NCBI GenBank assembly: GCA_002104985.1
Contig: MCGO01000026.1
Coordinates: 186,001-250,000 of the forward strand
From: Rhizoclosmatium globosum
Taxonomy: Eukaryota; Chytridiomycota; Chytridiomycetes; Chytridiales; Chytriomycetaceae
Direction: 5' to 3'
DNA length: 64,000 nucleotides
Both the position numbers and the translations under genes were made by a program. The notes beneath the pieces were generated by a model, which saw only the letters and a list, made by a program, of their open reading frames with translations, was not told the origin of the DNA and searched no databases. Shown in pieces: positions 1 through 12,082 of the stretch; position 1 is the stretch's first letter; every line of letters begins with the position of its first letter.

Positions 1-157
1 CCACACCCGTCTCCTTCAGCACCACAGCATTCTTCCAAAATTCCTCGTGCACAAATCAAAAGAAGGTTAAGAACAGTTTGAAATATAAATGCTGTATTTT
101 CCAATTTCTTTTGAATGAAAAGGATATTTGTTTTGTTTGCTTCAATTCTTTCTTTGA

Positions 158-3022
158 ATGGACTCTGTTGAGGCGACACCTGTGCCAACGCCAATCGTTC
201 CTGCCGCTTCGCTTCAACCCACGAGCGAATCAGGCTCGGCAGCCGCCGCACAGCCCACACAAACAACCAATGCCAATGCGAATGCAAATGCGAATGCGGG
301 CACTGTCACTCCCACGTAGGCGTCACCTTCCCCGCATCCTTCACTTCAAACAACTAGTTACAAACCCACTCCAACCAACCAACCTGATCCAATCCAACAA
401 ATGAACCGTCTCATTAAATACAATCCTCCTCCCAGTCTCGTAATGGACTCAATTAGCACCGGCGCTCCCTTTGTCCAGAAACGAATTGACCTGTCTGTGC
501 CCGTCAAAATCGGCAGAAAGGTCAACATCAAAGCCGGACCAGAGCCAAACAACGGCATCTTCGACTCAAAAGTACTCAGTCGAAACCACGCAGAAATTTG
601 GTTCGAGGCTGGAAAGGTTGCGCTTGCTTGCTTTGTGCCCCCCTCGTGTGAAACTCAGCTGTCACTATTAGGTCTGGATCAAAGACGTGAAATCCAGTAA
701 CGGTACTTTCATCAATGGCGTGAGACTCAGCGAGGAAGGACAACCATCTGGCCCGCATGAATTGAAGACGGGTGATACTGTAGAGTTTGGTATCGATATC
801 ATGAATGATGATGGCATTACAGGTATTGCTTAGTTTTCTCTGGTTGTATCCTTTTTGCTTACTATAGAGCCCTCTTACAGTTATGTATTACAAAGTGTCC
901 TCGAAAATTGCTCTTTGGGACCCCTCACAAGGGCCGTTGCCGGCGCCACTTGCATTCAACACTGTAAAATCTGGAGAGACTTGGTATGTACTGAGTTAAT
1001 GGGGTGGCAAACAATCATCGAGGTAGACGCGTTAATTTATTAATTTTACCTAATATTAGGGCACCACCACCACCAAAGAAGGCTGCAGGGAAGATGGATA
1101 TGGTTGTCAGCATGTTGGATGTACGCGTCGCTTTTATTATATTCTGTGTGGTCGTTATCTCATCGCACAATACAGGAGGAAATCAGAAAAGCAAGCGCTA
1201 CTAGCGATCAAATCAACAAACTCAAATCCGAACTCACAGATATCGATCAACTTGTTGCCACAAATACTCAACTCAACCCAAATTTTGGAGACATTGGGTA
1301 CCCAACCCATGCTTACCTTCCCAATACCCCGCCCACCAGTGTCACAGCTAATAAGGACTCAGCTATTCCCGCTCGTGGAGCCAGAACAACAATATTGGCC
1401 AAATCACCTGCCGCAACTGCTGCGGAAACTTCCCAACAGCAGCAACCTCTTCAACCCCAAAACAACTCGAGTGAAAATAATGTTCCAACGGATTCAATTG
1501 TTCACATCAAATCTGATGCTGTCTCTGTGGATCCTTCTCTTCTCACACAATTACAAGCACGTATTGCCGTCCTGGAAGCAGACCTCTCAACGACGCGAGC
1601 CAAACTATCCGAGGCCACAAAAAGCCTGAAAGAAACTCGTGAATTGAGCCAACCCATTTATCGCGACAATGAAGACCTCAAGAAGAAGCGACAGGAAGTG
1701 GAAGCTGAACTTGTACTTGTTCGACGAGTAGAAGGCGCCAAAGTTCTCGAATTAGAGAAACGGTGCGAAACCTTGATGAAAGAGTGTACTGCATTGAAGG
1801 AGGTTTGTGTCCGGAAATTTTTTTCATCTTGATGTCTAAGCAGAGTACAGCGAGAAGAAGCCATCATTGAAACATCGCTCGCAACGACAACAGCACAAAA
1901 ACAGCATTTAACGTCGCTAGAAACAGAGCTTTCGTCATTACAGGCCTCAAACACTGCATTATCTGTCAAACTCGCTACAGCCCAAGCGGCAGCTGAGACT
2001 GCACGACACGAAGCATCTGTCATTGCACGAGCGGATATGGATGCCCTTGAGACTCTTGCGCGAGAGACAGAGGCGCGACTGCAACTTGAAGTTACACGCT
2101 TAGAAACTCGTGTTCGTGACGGCGCAGCACGGATTAGAGAGTTAGAGGAAGAGGTTGAACGAGTCATTGGCGAACGGCTAGAGCTTGAAGCATCGAAATC
2201 TGAGAGAGAAGCGTCTGTTTTGGGCTTGAAGTCACGTATTGTTGATTTGGAAGCGAAAGTGAAAGAAGGGGATGAGTTGGTTGTGAAGAAGGTGGCAGCG
2301 TTGGAAGGCGTCGTGAAAGTGAAGGAAGGGCTTGTGAAGGAGCATGAAGAGCGGGCCAGGATTAAAGAGAGCTTATTGAGAGAGTTGGAGAGTCAATTGA
2401 AGGCAAAGGATTTGGTCGTTAAGGAATTGGAGGGAAAAGCCAAGACAAGCGAAGCGGTTGCAAAAGAAGCTCAGTCTCGTTTGCAAGCAAAAGACGTACT
2501 AGTGAAAGAGAAGGAAGAGTTGGCGAAGGCGAAGGAAGCTGCACTTACCGAGAGTATGGCGTTGGTGAAATCAAAAGATGTCTTGTTGAAGGAACGGGAT
2601 GGGCAGCTGAAAGACAGTCAAGAAAAAGTCAAGGAAGTCGAAGCAACTGTTGCAAAGTTGAAGCTGACGGTCAAGGACTTGGAGTCGCAACTCAAAAACG
2701 CGAAAGATGCAGCTGCCACTGCATCAGCAACTGATTTATCGTCTCAAAAACATGAGACTGAGTCTGGCTTAAGGCAAAGAAAGAAGGGCGAAGCCGCGTC
2801 TCCAAGCAAGTTGTCGAAGGAAGACAAGGAACCCGTTGTCTTGGCTAAACCTGTGAAAGCAAGTGCAGTAATTCAGCAGGTATGTTTCTCTACAAGTCTA
2901 CAAGTTTTTTTTTCTAACCATTGTATTAGATTCTTTTTTATGTTGTTTTTGCGTCGGCCATCTCCTTTGGGACATATGTTTCCTTACAAGGAAGTTTGCA
3001 ACAGCAGATTCCGGAGCAATGA
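158..3022 (+). CDS. SLMAP/Far10-like FHA-domain, tail-anchored coiled-coil protein
   Basis: Eight exons: 158-315, 358-616, 672-822, 881-983, 1060-1120, 1176-1802, 1851-2879, 2930-3022 (826 aa). An FHA domain (phosphothreonine binding) lies at about residues 95-200: the GR pair near 105, SRNHAEIW at 127-134 and SSNGTFING at 147-155 are the expected binding-loop residues. After a low-complexity linker comes a long Lys/Glu-rich coiled coil (about 330-765). The last exon encodes a hydrophobic segment (ILFYVVFASAISFGTYVSL, from residue 797) near the C-terminus, so the protein is probably tail-anchored. FHA + coiled coil + C-terminal TM is the layout of animal SLMAP and yeast Far9/Far10, subunits of the STRIPAK phosphatase complex at ER/nuclear membranes. 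The first intron (42 nt) is the least certain; a later start at Met 401 would keep the FHA domain. Confidence 0.85.
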
Positions 3023-3130
3023 TGAGCCGCTTGTGTGTATTTTTGTAGCTGTTTTATAATACTTATTGGAAAGAGAAAGATTATGTTATTTATTACTTTT
3101 ATTACTTCTTTTCAAAAACTGTCATTCATA

Positions 3131-4765
3131 ATGTCTCAACTTCAAAATGACCCTATTTCAGGCGCCGTGGAGATGCGAACTTTCAAAACTAACGGCCGTA
3201 ATGAAAACGTTGCCGCCGCAGCTTTGTTAGGAAGTAGAGAAGGAAGCAGGTCAAACTTATTCCAATCAGAACCGAAATTTGACTCGTCCCTGCTGGCGAC
3301 GGAGCTTAAGAAGAACAAGTCAAACGAGGCACTTAACAGCGTTACCAACGCGTTTAAGAAAACTACCTTGGCAGAAACACAGGGTGGGGCTGTCAAAACC
3401 TCGAAACCACTTGCTGTCAAGGCTTTACTCGAAATTCTAGCAAAAACCCCAACTGAAGTGTTGCTACTCGATGTTAGACCATTACAAGATTTTGAAGACA
3501 TGCGGATCAAAGATTCTGCAAACATTTCGTTGCCATCTCTGATTCTAAAGAGAATCAAGAAGGGAACAGCTGGAGGAAACTTTCAGCTCGACAACTTTTT
3601 AACCAATACAGCGTCCAAAGAGCGTTACAAGGCGTGGTTTCAAAATTATTCTGACGCAAAAAACGCGGCGATCGTTGTCTATGATGACGATATCAGTCAA
3701 ATCGAGGATGTTGACTCTGACGCATATGCTGTCTTGAAAGCCATCTTGGGGTCGCAACTTGTGGCAACAAAACAAAATCTAACAGTTAATTATTTGGATG
3801 GAGGGTTGAATGCCATGATTCGTGAGCCAGCAGCGCGTCCATTTATGGAGGGAAATCAACAGCAACAACAAGTTGGAACTGGGGTACCTGGAATAATCAC
3901 AGTCGTTCCGAGCCTAACATCTGAAGCACTTACCTTGAGTCCAACTTCCGCTACCTCAAACTATGAAACTCCTATGCTCACAATTCAGGGCTCCAGTCCC
4001 GTTTCTACAACATTTGAAAGCGCAACGCAACCAACTCCTTCAAGTATTCACCATTTGGATTCTCCTCATAAATCCATGTCTTTGCCTGTTCAGTCGAGTG
4101 GAAGTCCTTTGTTGACGTCACCAGTTTCCAAACCATCGAAACGAAGTTCTTTCACAATCTCCATTGCTCCATCACCATCCGCATCAAGTCCTTCAAATGG
4201 TCCAATAACACCTTCAATGGCAGAAGCATCAACGCCTGCTGCGCCACAAATGGAGCATATTAGTCAAATTACCGATTATATGTTCCTTGGGTCTGAAGTA
4301 GTTCCGACAGCTTCCGACGCAGTAGCCCAGTTATCCAAAAAGGGAATCACTCACGTTTTGAATATGGCAAAAGAAGTGAAAGATGAGCCTTTGATGAGTC
4401 CTGGAACTGGTATTGAGTTTAAATGGATTGGAGTGTATGATCATCCAGATGAAGAAATTGAAGGTCCAATTCGACAAGGTGTTCAATTTATTGATGATGC
4501 AAGGAAAAAGAGTCCCGAGGGGACTAAAGTTTTAGTTCATTGTAAGGCGGGGAGATCACGATCTGTTGCAGTGGTTCTTGCGTACCTAGTTATGGTTCAA
4601 AAGATGACTTTGAGGGATGCTTACTCACTGGTGAGTGAGAAGCGGAAGGGGATTATCCCAAATATTGGATTCATGGTCGCATTGCTACACCTTGAGCTTG
4701 AAGTGCATGGAAAAAACACAGAAATTCTCGGGCCAAGCGCGTTGCAAGGAACACGGAGCATTTAG
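3131..4765 (+). CDS. Rhodanese + dual-specificity phosphatase (MAP kinase phosphatase type)
   Basis: Intronless, 544 aa. The N-terminal half has a rhodanese/CH2-like domain (LLLDVRPLQDFEDM from residue 111) with a basic cluster LILKRIKKG (137-145) placed like the kinase-interaction motif of animal MKPs. A Ser/Pro/Thr-rich linker follows, then a C-terminal dual-specificity phosphatase domain with active-site loop HCKAGRSRS (catalytic Cys about residue 471) and the downstream helix typical of DUSPs. It should dephosphorylate Thr and Tyr of a MAP kinase; which one cannot be told. The start at 3131 is chosen because upstream in-frame codons read through a T-rich stretch with no homology. It converges with the next gene on the minus strand, stop to stop only 6 bp apart. 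Confidence 0.85.
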   Translation: MSQLQNDPISGAVEMRTFKTNGRNENVAAAALLGSREGSRSNLFQSEPKFDSSLLATELKKNKSNEALNSVTNAFKKTTLAETQGGAVKTSKPLAVKALLEILAKTPTEVLLLDVRPLQDFEDMRIKDSANISLPSLILKRIKKGTAGGNFQLDNFLTNTASKERYKAWFQNYSDAKNAAIVVYDDDISQIEDVDSDAYAVLKAILGSQLVATKQNLTVNYLDGGLNAMIREPAARPFMEGNQQQQQVGTGVPGIITVVPSLTSEALTLSPTSATSNYETPMLTIQGSSPVSTTFESATQPTPSSIHHLDSPHKSMSLPVQSSGSPLLTSPVSKPSKRSSFTISIAPSPSASSPSNGPITPSMAEASTPAAPQMEHISQITDYMFLGSEVVPTASDAVAQLSKKGITHVLNMAKEVKDEPLMSPGTGIEFKWIGVYDHPDEEIEGPIRQGVQFIDDARKKSPEGTKVLVHCKAGRSRSVAVVLAYLVMVQKMTLRDAYSLVSEKRKGIIPNIGFMVALLHLELEVHGKNTEILGPSALQGTRSI

Positions 4766-4771
4766 TACCTT

Positions 4772-5794
4772 TTATTTTTTACCAAATGAAAACTTAATGG
4801 GTTGCGTTTGTTTCTTCATCCCAAAACCGAATGCAACTTTTGAAGTGGCTGCTCCGGGTTGAGGAGAATTCACTTGTGGCACAGTTGATGGCATTGTTTC
4901 AACCGGAGAAAATTGTGTCGTTGTAGTTCCTGATACTGATTTGAAGGTATTCTCTCCTCTGGCCGGCAATGCACCTGAAACTGGTAGGTTCCCCCCTGCT
5001 TTACTCATAGCTGCATCTTGAAGTCGTTTAAATTCTCGCTCTTCCCGTGCCTTCTCTTTATCTTCTCGTGCACGCTTGTTGCCCGCTGTTCCTGGAAGTG
5101 ACCCACGTTTCGACATTTCTTGCATATCCTTGAACCGCTACACCTCAATAAGTTTGATGAATGTATTTAACGTCCAGCCTTACTTGCTTATGGCCATGAT
5201 CATATGAGCTTAAATGCGCTTCGTATTCGTGTATTCGAGTGTACTGCTTGTCACACAATTCACAGTAGAACGCCCGAGTAACTTGTTTGATTTCTTCCCT
5301 GATAAGATTCGCTTTTTCTACTTGTATCTAGAAATGAAGAGGGGCGAGAGCCAAACGAGGTAGGATGGAACAGACTGAGCAGCAATTTAAAGAGCAGTTA
5401 CCTCACGCTTGACACGCTGGTCATCAGTTTCAGCGGCTAACACTTCACTTTCAAGAGCTTTACGGGTCTTTGTGGATTCAATGTGCTTTTCTTCGACCTA
5501 ATCGTAGGGTTTGGTGAGCCATGCCTTAAAAATGAAGTCCCTCCAAACCTCTTCTGACTTTCCAACACCCGTCGTGTCCGCTTTATGCACAAACGGAACC
5601 GGATCGACTCTTCCCTTTCCACCGTTAAGGCCGGTTCCGGGCGCCCACCCCATCCGCAGCATTAGTTGGTAGCCAACATTCGCTTCTGAAATCGGTACTA
5701 ACAGCGACGCCGCTGCTTCTTGCTCATAGACTCTGTCTCCATCTGTCAATTCTGTTTCGTAGTCATATATTCCAATTCCTCGGTACGCACTCAT
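4772..5794 (-). CDS. G-patch and U1-type zinc finger protein (GPATCH8-like)
   Basis: Four exons: 5794-5549, 5497-5402, 5327-5184, 5137-4772 (283 aa). A G-patch motif at about residues 40-75 (GYQLMLRMGWAPGTGLN) is followed by a charged helix and one C2H2 zinc finger (CELCDKQYTRIHEYEAH then SSYDH) of the U1/matrin type, then a Lys/Arg-rich helix and a low-complexity tail ending in KFSFGKK. G-patch followed by this single zinc finger is the hallmark of GPATCH8/ZNF804-type proteins, associated with RNA processing. G-patches often activate DEAH helicases. An alternative upstream in-frame ATG at 5833 would add 13 residues. Confidence 0.8.
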
Positions 5795-5848
5795 TTTCGA
5801 GTATTTTTTAAATATGGGTAAAATATGGGTCATAAGAGAATAGAGGGA

Positions 5849-6487
5849 TTAATCCCCCTTTTTATTCATTCTACTTGCTTTTCGGCATATACAGAGGGAG
5901 AAGAGGATGAGAATTATCCCCAGGGCCACTGCCCCATACAACGCGTACAACAGAGCCTTAGTGCAAACGGGCGTAATCGCCTCATCGATCTGTGCAATGA
6001 GGGTCGCATTCGAATAGATAAGATCAGCGACTGTTTGAGCGATTAAGGAGAAGCGGTTATTATGTCAGGGAATTACCAGAAGTTCCAACACCACCAATAC
6101 TCCCTAACGATGCAGCTCGCGCCTTGATAGCATATCCCTCAATAAGTTTTATGCATGCTGTAGCTAGACTACCCGTACCCGCCAAAATACCCAAGATAAT
6201 GAAACCGATACCCCAACAATCAAAACCTAACGCCATTCCCAGAGTATAACTGCTGCGCATTTTGGAATCTGAGCATCGTAGACAAATACATAGAGGGCAT
6301 CCAGCAAATATTGGAGTAAGTGCGCATGTTAGAAGTGTAGCAACCACTACAGCAAGAATATTCCATCGATGCCAAAAGGGAGGTGGAGGAGGAGAGTCTA
6401 ATCAAAAGTGAGTTCTATACCGAGAATATATAACGTAGGCATACCGTCGTCTGTGTTTACAAGATACTCCAACTCCCCGAGTTTCAT
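5849..6487 (-). CDS. Small multi-pass membrane protein, unknown function
   Basis: Three exons: 6487-6445, 6397-6077, 6030-5849 (181 aa). I do not recognise a family. The protein has an acidic then proline-rich N-terminus, a first TM segment (ILAVVVATLLTCALTPIFAG) ending in a Cys cluster (GCPLCICLRC), a long Gly-rich hydrophobic stretch probably forming one or two TM helices, and a final TM (ALLYALYGAVALGIILILFS) followed by a basic tail. Its ATG lies 38 bp from the gamma-tubulin ATG on the opposite strand, so the two genes probably share a promoter. Intron lengths are 47 and 46 nt. Confidence 0.7.
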
Positions 6488-6525
6488 GAAACATGCAGTG
6501 CTTTTGAAGATTGTTTGAAAAGAAA

Positions 6526-8458
6526 ATGCCACGGTTTGTGCCCATCCCTCCCTTCTTGGAATTAAGGACTCATATGCTCATTATTTCACAGAGAAATCAT
6601 CACACTTCAGGCAGGACAATGCGGGAACCAAGGTGAATGCGGGGGTTACGCGTGTGCTGGGACTAACGTAGTTTGGCAGTTGGGATGGAGTTCTGGTCAA
6701 TGCTCTGCACCGAACACGGCATCAATCCAGACGGAATTCTGTCTGAACACGCAGCAAACAACCCGGCCGAGGACCGCAAAGACGTCTTCTTCTACCAGGT
6801 CGGTGCATAACTATGTCCCGAGGGTGCTTGGCTGGGCCGCTGCTTTGCTGACTCAATCGACTAGGCCGACGACGAGCACTACATTCCACGTGCGATTCTG
6901 TTGGATTTGGAGCCTCGAGTAAGCCTTTGAATGTCCCAAAATGTTGCTGAGCATGCGTTGACAGGTCATCAATAATATCCTCCAGTCCCCTTACGCCAAT
7001 CTCTACAATCCCGAAAACATTCTTCTCTCTCAAGATGGAGGAGGTGCTGGAAACAACTGGGCTTTTGGTTTTGCATCAGGGGAGAAGATTGCGGACGAAG
7101 TCTCAGAGATGATTGACAGAGAAGCTGACGGAAGCGACAGTCTTGAGGTACGTGCAATTTGCTACCGTAACTAAGTTATTAAAGCTGTCTTAGGGATTTA
7201 TGCTGCTGCATTCGATTGCGGGAGGAACTGGTTCTGGACTTGGCTCATGGCTGTTGGAATACCTTGGCGACAGATACCCAAAGAAGCTCATCCAAACCTA
7301 TTCTGTATTTCCAAACAGTGAAGAAACTTCGGATGTTGTCGTGCAGCCCTACAACTCAATGTTGAGTTTGAAACGTTTGACTCAGAATGCAGATTCTGTT
7401 GTTGTTTTGGACAACGCCGCTTTGAATCGAATTGCTGCTGACAGATTGAGAATTGAAAACCCAACGTTTGCTCAAACGAATCAGCTTGTAGGTTTCTGAT
7501 TTCCGTGAACTTTTTTTTGAACATCTACTAGGTTTCGACAGTTATGAGTGCCAGCACTACTACTCTTCGTTACCCTGGATACATGAACAATGATCTTGTT
7601 GGACTTTTAGCCTCTTTGATTCCCACACCTCGTTGTCACTTTTTGACAACAAGTTACACCCCATTTACTACAGATGGTGTTGACCAGGTTTGTCTCTCTT
7701 AGCCGTATCACCGATCTTTTGTTAAATTTCTTCCTGTAGTCAAAGAGTGTCCGTAAGACCACTGTCTTGGATGTTATGAGACGTTTGCTCCAACCGAACA
7801 ACAGAATGGTGTCAACCAACCCTTCAAAAAAGAGTTGCTACGTGTCAATTCTCAATATTATCCAAGGAGATGTGGACCCAACTGATGTTCACAAGTCATT
7901 GCTCCGTATTCGTGAAAGAAGACTGGCCCAATTTATTCCCTGGGGCCCAGCGAGTATTCAAGTTGCACTTTCTAAAAAGAGTCCATACGTGCAGACTTCG
8001 CACAGAGTCTCTGGATTGATGCTTGCCAACCATACTAGCATTGCCTCTGTAAGGCTGTACCCATTGATTCAAAACTTCTAATGTTATCAACAGCTTTTCA
8101 AACGTACTTGCGATCAATATGACAGATTGAGGAAGAGAAACGCCTTTTTGGAGCAATATAAGAAGGAAGCCATGTTTTCGGATGGGCTGGAAGAATTTGA
8201 CTCTTCAAGGTTAGTTTCTCTATAGTCAATCACACTTTTCTGATGGTTATCTCTGCTAGACAAGTGGTTCAAGAGCTGATTGCTGAGTATGAAGCATGTG
8301 AAAGACCAGATTATTTAAACTTCGTATGTATTTTCGATTCCGTTTATACAAAGACAAATGTTGACGCCTGTCTATAGAACGCCGAAACTGCAGGAGTGGC
8401 TCCTGCTGCAGTTGGACGTCAAGCGTCTGTTCCAGATATGACGGCACGTTTGGGTTGA
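6526..8458 (+). CDS. Gamma-tubulin
   Basis: Eleven exons: 6526-6533, 6592-6632, 6680-6798, 6865-6918, 6965-7147, 7194-7487, 7532-7687, 7740-8048, 8094-8209, 8260-8323, 8378-8458 (474 aa, near the usual 450-475). It starts [16 protein letters not shown], as gamma-tubulins do, with the first exon coding only two complete codons. The GTP-binding signature GGTGSGLGS lies in exon 6. [20 protein letters not shown] and the C-terminal [11 protein letters not shown] block are gamma-type. It nucleates microtubules at spindle pole bodies or basal bodies within the gamma-tubulin complex. Intron density is the highest in the window. Confidence 0.96.
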
Positions 8459-8521
8459 GAGGAGGTCTTTTTGATTGTAACTTATTGTTGAATAAACTGT
8501 TATATTTGTTAAAGTTTCTAT

Positions 8522-11500
8522 TCAATAACCCTTTTTCACGAGTTCGCCAAGAATGTTACGGTATGAGTTCCAGGCCAGGCCAACTGCACCCATTCCAAAT
8601 ACAACAAAAAAAATATCCAAGAGGATCATCCCCACATCAACGCCTAAAAACTTTGGAGCGTAAACGCTCCACACCATCAGATGGCGCCTAAAGTGGCCAG
8701 CGAGGGCAGTGGCCAAAAATCCCCAGCAACCGAGGCATATCAGGCCAAGCAAGAAAGTAAGCCCTAGTTCTTTTCCGACCCGAGTTTCAGCATATCCAGT
8801 TACTCGTTGTTTCCATAAAGCCAAAAGAGGTATGGCTAACAAGGCAAGTAAAGGTCCACCGAAGGTATTCAAAAACATAATGACAGGTCCTAAGATCCAA
8901 CTTGTTTCGAACAATCCAACGAATGCAAGTTCCCATTGTATACTAGCCAGTGTGAACTGATGACCTGTTGCAAAGTAGAACTGCTGTCCCAACACCATCA
9001 AAACGACTGAGAACAAGAATAAGAGTCCAAACGGAGATGGTGGATTTGTTCCCTGTACAATTTCCTTCTTTTCTTGATGAGTTGAAGTGTTGAGATTCTC
9101 GCCATCATGTGTCCATTCCCTCCACTCATCTCTCAACACAGAAAAGAGTTCAAGAAGTTGTAGTATCAGAAGAAACTCAACTCCTAGCATCACACCACCC
9201 GTTGGTTTCTGAAACATGACAAGAACCAAGTATGCACATGACAAAAAGACAAGATATGATGCACCAAGTGGGTTCTGAAGCCCCAGAATAACCCGATATT
9301 GATCTTTCTCCGTGGAAGACTTGGACTTAGGGTGAGATAGTATAGTGGAACCAAGACAAGTTGGCTCAGAGCCCCAAACGTATAATGATGAAATCGAACA
9401 AGCTAGGAAGCCAATCTTTGCCCACCACACGCGAACAGATTTCATTGTTTCTTCATATGGACCCACAAATTGCTGGTATCCGTTCAATGTGTCAATGACC
9501 CAGTAAACGAAAGATACAGAGAGACCCGCTGGAAGAAGGAACGAAACAACAAATCGGCCTGTTGATGCAAAAGAGTCTGTATCATGGAGAGCTTTACGAA
9601 GGGACAGGAGGACGACAGGAATCATAATTAAGAGGCCTAAAACTGCTGTTGGGCTTGCAACAGACGAATTTGGCATGGCGTTGAATGTTGGAACGCAAGT
9701 TTGTGCTTTTTCTTCACGACATACTGTGGATGTCTGCGAAAAGCGAACCAAGGCCATGAATATGATTGAGTGTAAAAGCATTTTGTTGATTGTGGCTTGT
9801 TTTTTGGCGTTGAGTGCGAGAATAATCATGTATATGCCAAAGAATTGTAGCAGGTGGACAGTGACTGATTCTTCATATATCGTGAAGCTATCTGATGCTG
9901 GAACTCCGACCCACAATACTAAGAGTAGTAATCCAACGAACCACTGAGACCAATAGGTGCTGTTCTTGGTGACTGAAAAAGATGGGATCTTCTTTTTCCT
10001 GAAGATTTCAAGAAGTGAAGTAACGACAAAGGCACCCATCGCAGATATAGACGCCAAAAACAGAATTTCATGCGTTGGAGTAAGCACTGAATCCACTTCA
10101 TCTGACGGAAGCAAGGCCACAAAGTCTTTGACAAGTGTTGTTAATGAAGCCAACGAACCTCCACTTATACCACCAAGCAAAAATGAAATCATCGAGGCTG
10201 AAGAAATCTCTCCGTCGTTCCTCCACCATATGAACGCAACGAAGCAACTAAAGAGGATAGTGGTCAAAAATGTAACGATTCCCACAATGATGAGAGGAAC
10301 ATCAAAACGGGCCCACACACGACGAGCCGACATCAAAGACTTGCGCATAAACTTCATGTATTCGATATAAATCAGTTTCATTTCTTCTTCTTCGACATCT
10401 GAGAATGTAGTTTGTCCGTGCCGCTTTTCCCAAAAGCCGGAGAACAGCGATTCCGCATGATCAAATAGGACTGATAGAGAAGCGACGGAAAAATCAGCTG
10501 CCATTCGTTGATTGCTGTATTCGACGAGATATGTGTGCATTTGGATGGCATTTTTCCGAGTTACTGAAAGCAAGTTTTCTTCACGGGAGACGGATGAGTC
10601 TTTCGAGGGGACAAAAAACAGCTCCGGAATAATTGATCCAAGGTTTCCAAACGGAATAGGGATATTCAGTAAAGAGGCAATGGTGGGAACCAAATCAATT
10701 TGAGGCATGGTCCGCGTTCCATCAAGAAATACGTAGGGTTCACCAAAATTGACTTCCATTGTATCAAGACTCTTGAGTAATTTGTTCAATTCATTTCGAG
10801 GGTTTCCTGAGCTTTCCCAAAGCTTTTGCTTGCTATACAGAAAGAGGGCCGCGTTGACTTCGTTTTCACTGTCCCCTCCGTGGTCCCCTTTTGGATCCAT
10901 ACCGTGATCTCCAAGAACAATGACCAAAGTTTCGTCGTCCACCTTTTCAAATATTTGAGTGAGCCAACCTGAAACGAAAGAGTAAATATTAATCTGCTAA
11001 TGAATCGGTTGATGTGTCAAACAATGAAAGTTTCGAAGAAATATATACCATTCACTTGAGTCAATTTCTCGGCCATAGGGACAGTGTCGGGACCAAATGA
11101 GTGGCCGACATGGTCGACACCAAGGAAATGAGCGACAGCAAAATCCCACTCATGTTTACGATCGAGGGCAGGCATGAGATGTTGCACACAACCATTGTCG
11201 ACAGTATGAAGATCCTGAACATTGAAAGAGGGGAATGGATGTGATTCGTTGAACTGAGAAGGAAACAGGTTCGTCCAGGTATCGTCACCCATAAAGATCA
11301 TGCGTTTATTGAGGGCACGCATTTGCGAGATGAGATTATCTTCAGTGATTTCGCTGCTACCAAAGTTTGAACCAGCATCGACGAACCTGTAGAGTGTAAC
11401 AAAGCAGAGAGTGTTAGTTAAATACGTTGCAGCTCCACCAAGTCGCAACAAGAAGTCGCAACAAAAACAAGAACAAGAACAAGAACACGCACGTTGGCAA

Positions 11501-12023
11501 TGTACCCGTGACCAATGCCTTCAATCGCTGCATCGTGGTTGTCGGTGGATCGGCACGCACGCGAAAGAGCAGAGCGTTGTCTGGCTCGGCGGCGAGAGTG
11601 TTGCCCAGAATCGGCAGTCGTCCGCGAAAGTGCGCATGATTTGAATTCGAAGAAGTCAAATCGGAAACGGCAAAGTCGAAGCGGAACGCGTCAATCAGAA
11701 CAACGACCGCCCGCGAGAACCGCGCCTCGCTCGAGTCTCCCGTCGGATGTCGACTGATGTTCGGAAGCTCGAGCCGCGAAAGAAGGAATCCACCCTGGTT
11801 TGGGTCATGTAAATTGGTCAATCCCTCGCTTTCTTGTAGCACTTACCCCAAACAGAAGTACTGACACCAGCTGCAGAACTACGATCCATACACCAACTAC
11901 TCCTATCGGCCATAGTCTTCCAATGGCTCCTTCTTGCAATTCAGAGAGCTTGGATACACTCCCTTTCGTGTCCACGGCTGAATGTGTTGTCTCAGGCGCT
12001 GTACCCTTGCTTTTTCGCAACAT
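8522..12023 (-). CDS. GPI13: GPI ethanolamine phosphate transferase 3 (PIGO/Gpi13)
   Basis: Four exons: 12023-11847, 11794-11493, 11386-11049, 10968-8522 (1087 aa). An N-terminal TM ([20 protein letters not shown]) leads into a lumenal alkaline-phosphatase-fold domain: [12 protein letters not shown] holds the first metal/catalytic region, [12 protein letters not shown] and [13 protein letters not shown] the His/Asp metal ligands. The C-terminal two thirds is a run of TM helices. The enzyme adds ethanolamine phosphate to the third mannose of the GPI precursor in the ER, the site later linked to protein. The start at 12023 is the last Met before the first TM; another Met at 12065 is possible. 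Intron 2 (106 nt) carries a CAAGAA-type microsatellite on the plus strand. The gene begins 59 bp after the stop of the tau-like gene on the same strand. Confidence 0.93.
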
Positions 12024-12082
12024 TCCACAAAGGAAGAAAGAGTAACAAGAACAAACAAAAACCATTTTACTATCAAAAACTA

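Noticed and set aside
5825..6046. Plus-strand 73-codon ORF
   Set aside because: It is antisense to the last exon and 3' intron of the minus-strand membrane protein, whose joined exons give a coherent TM protein.
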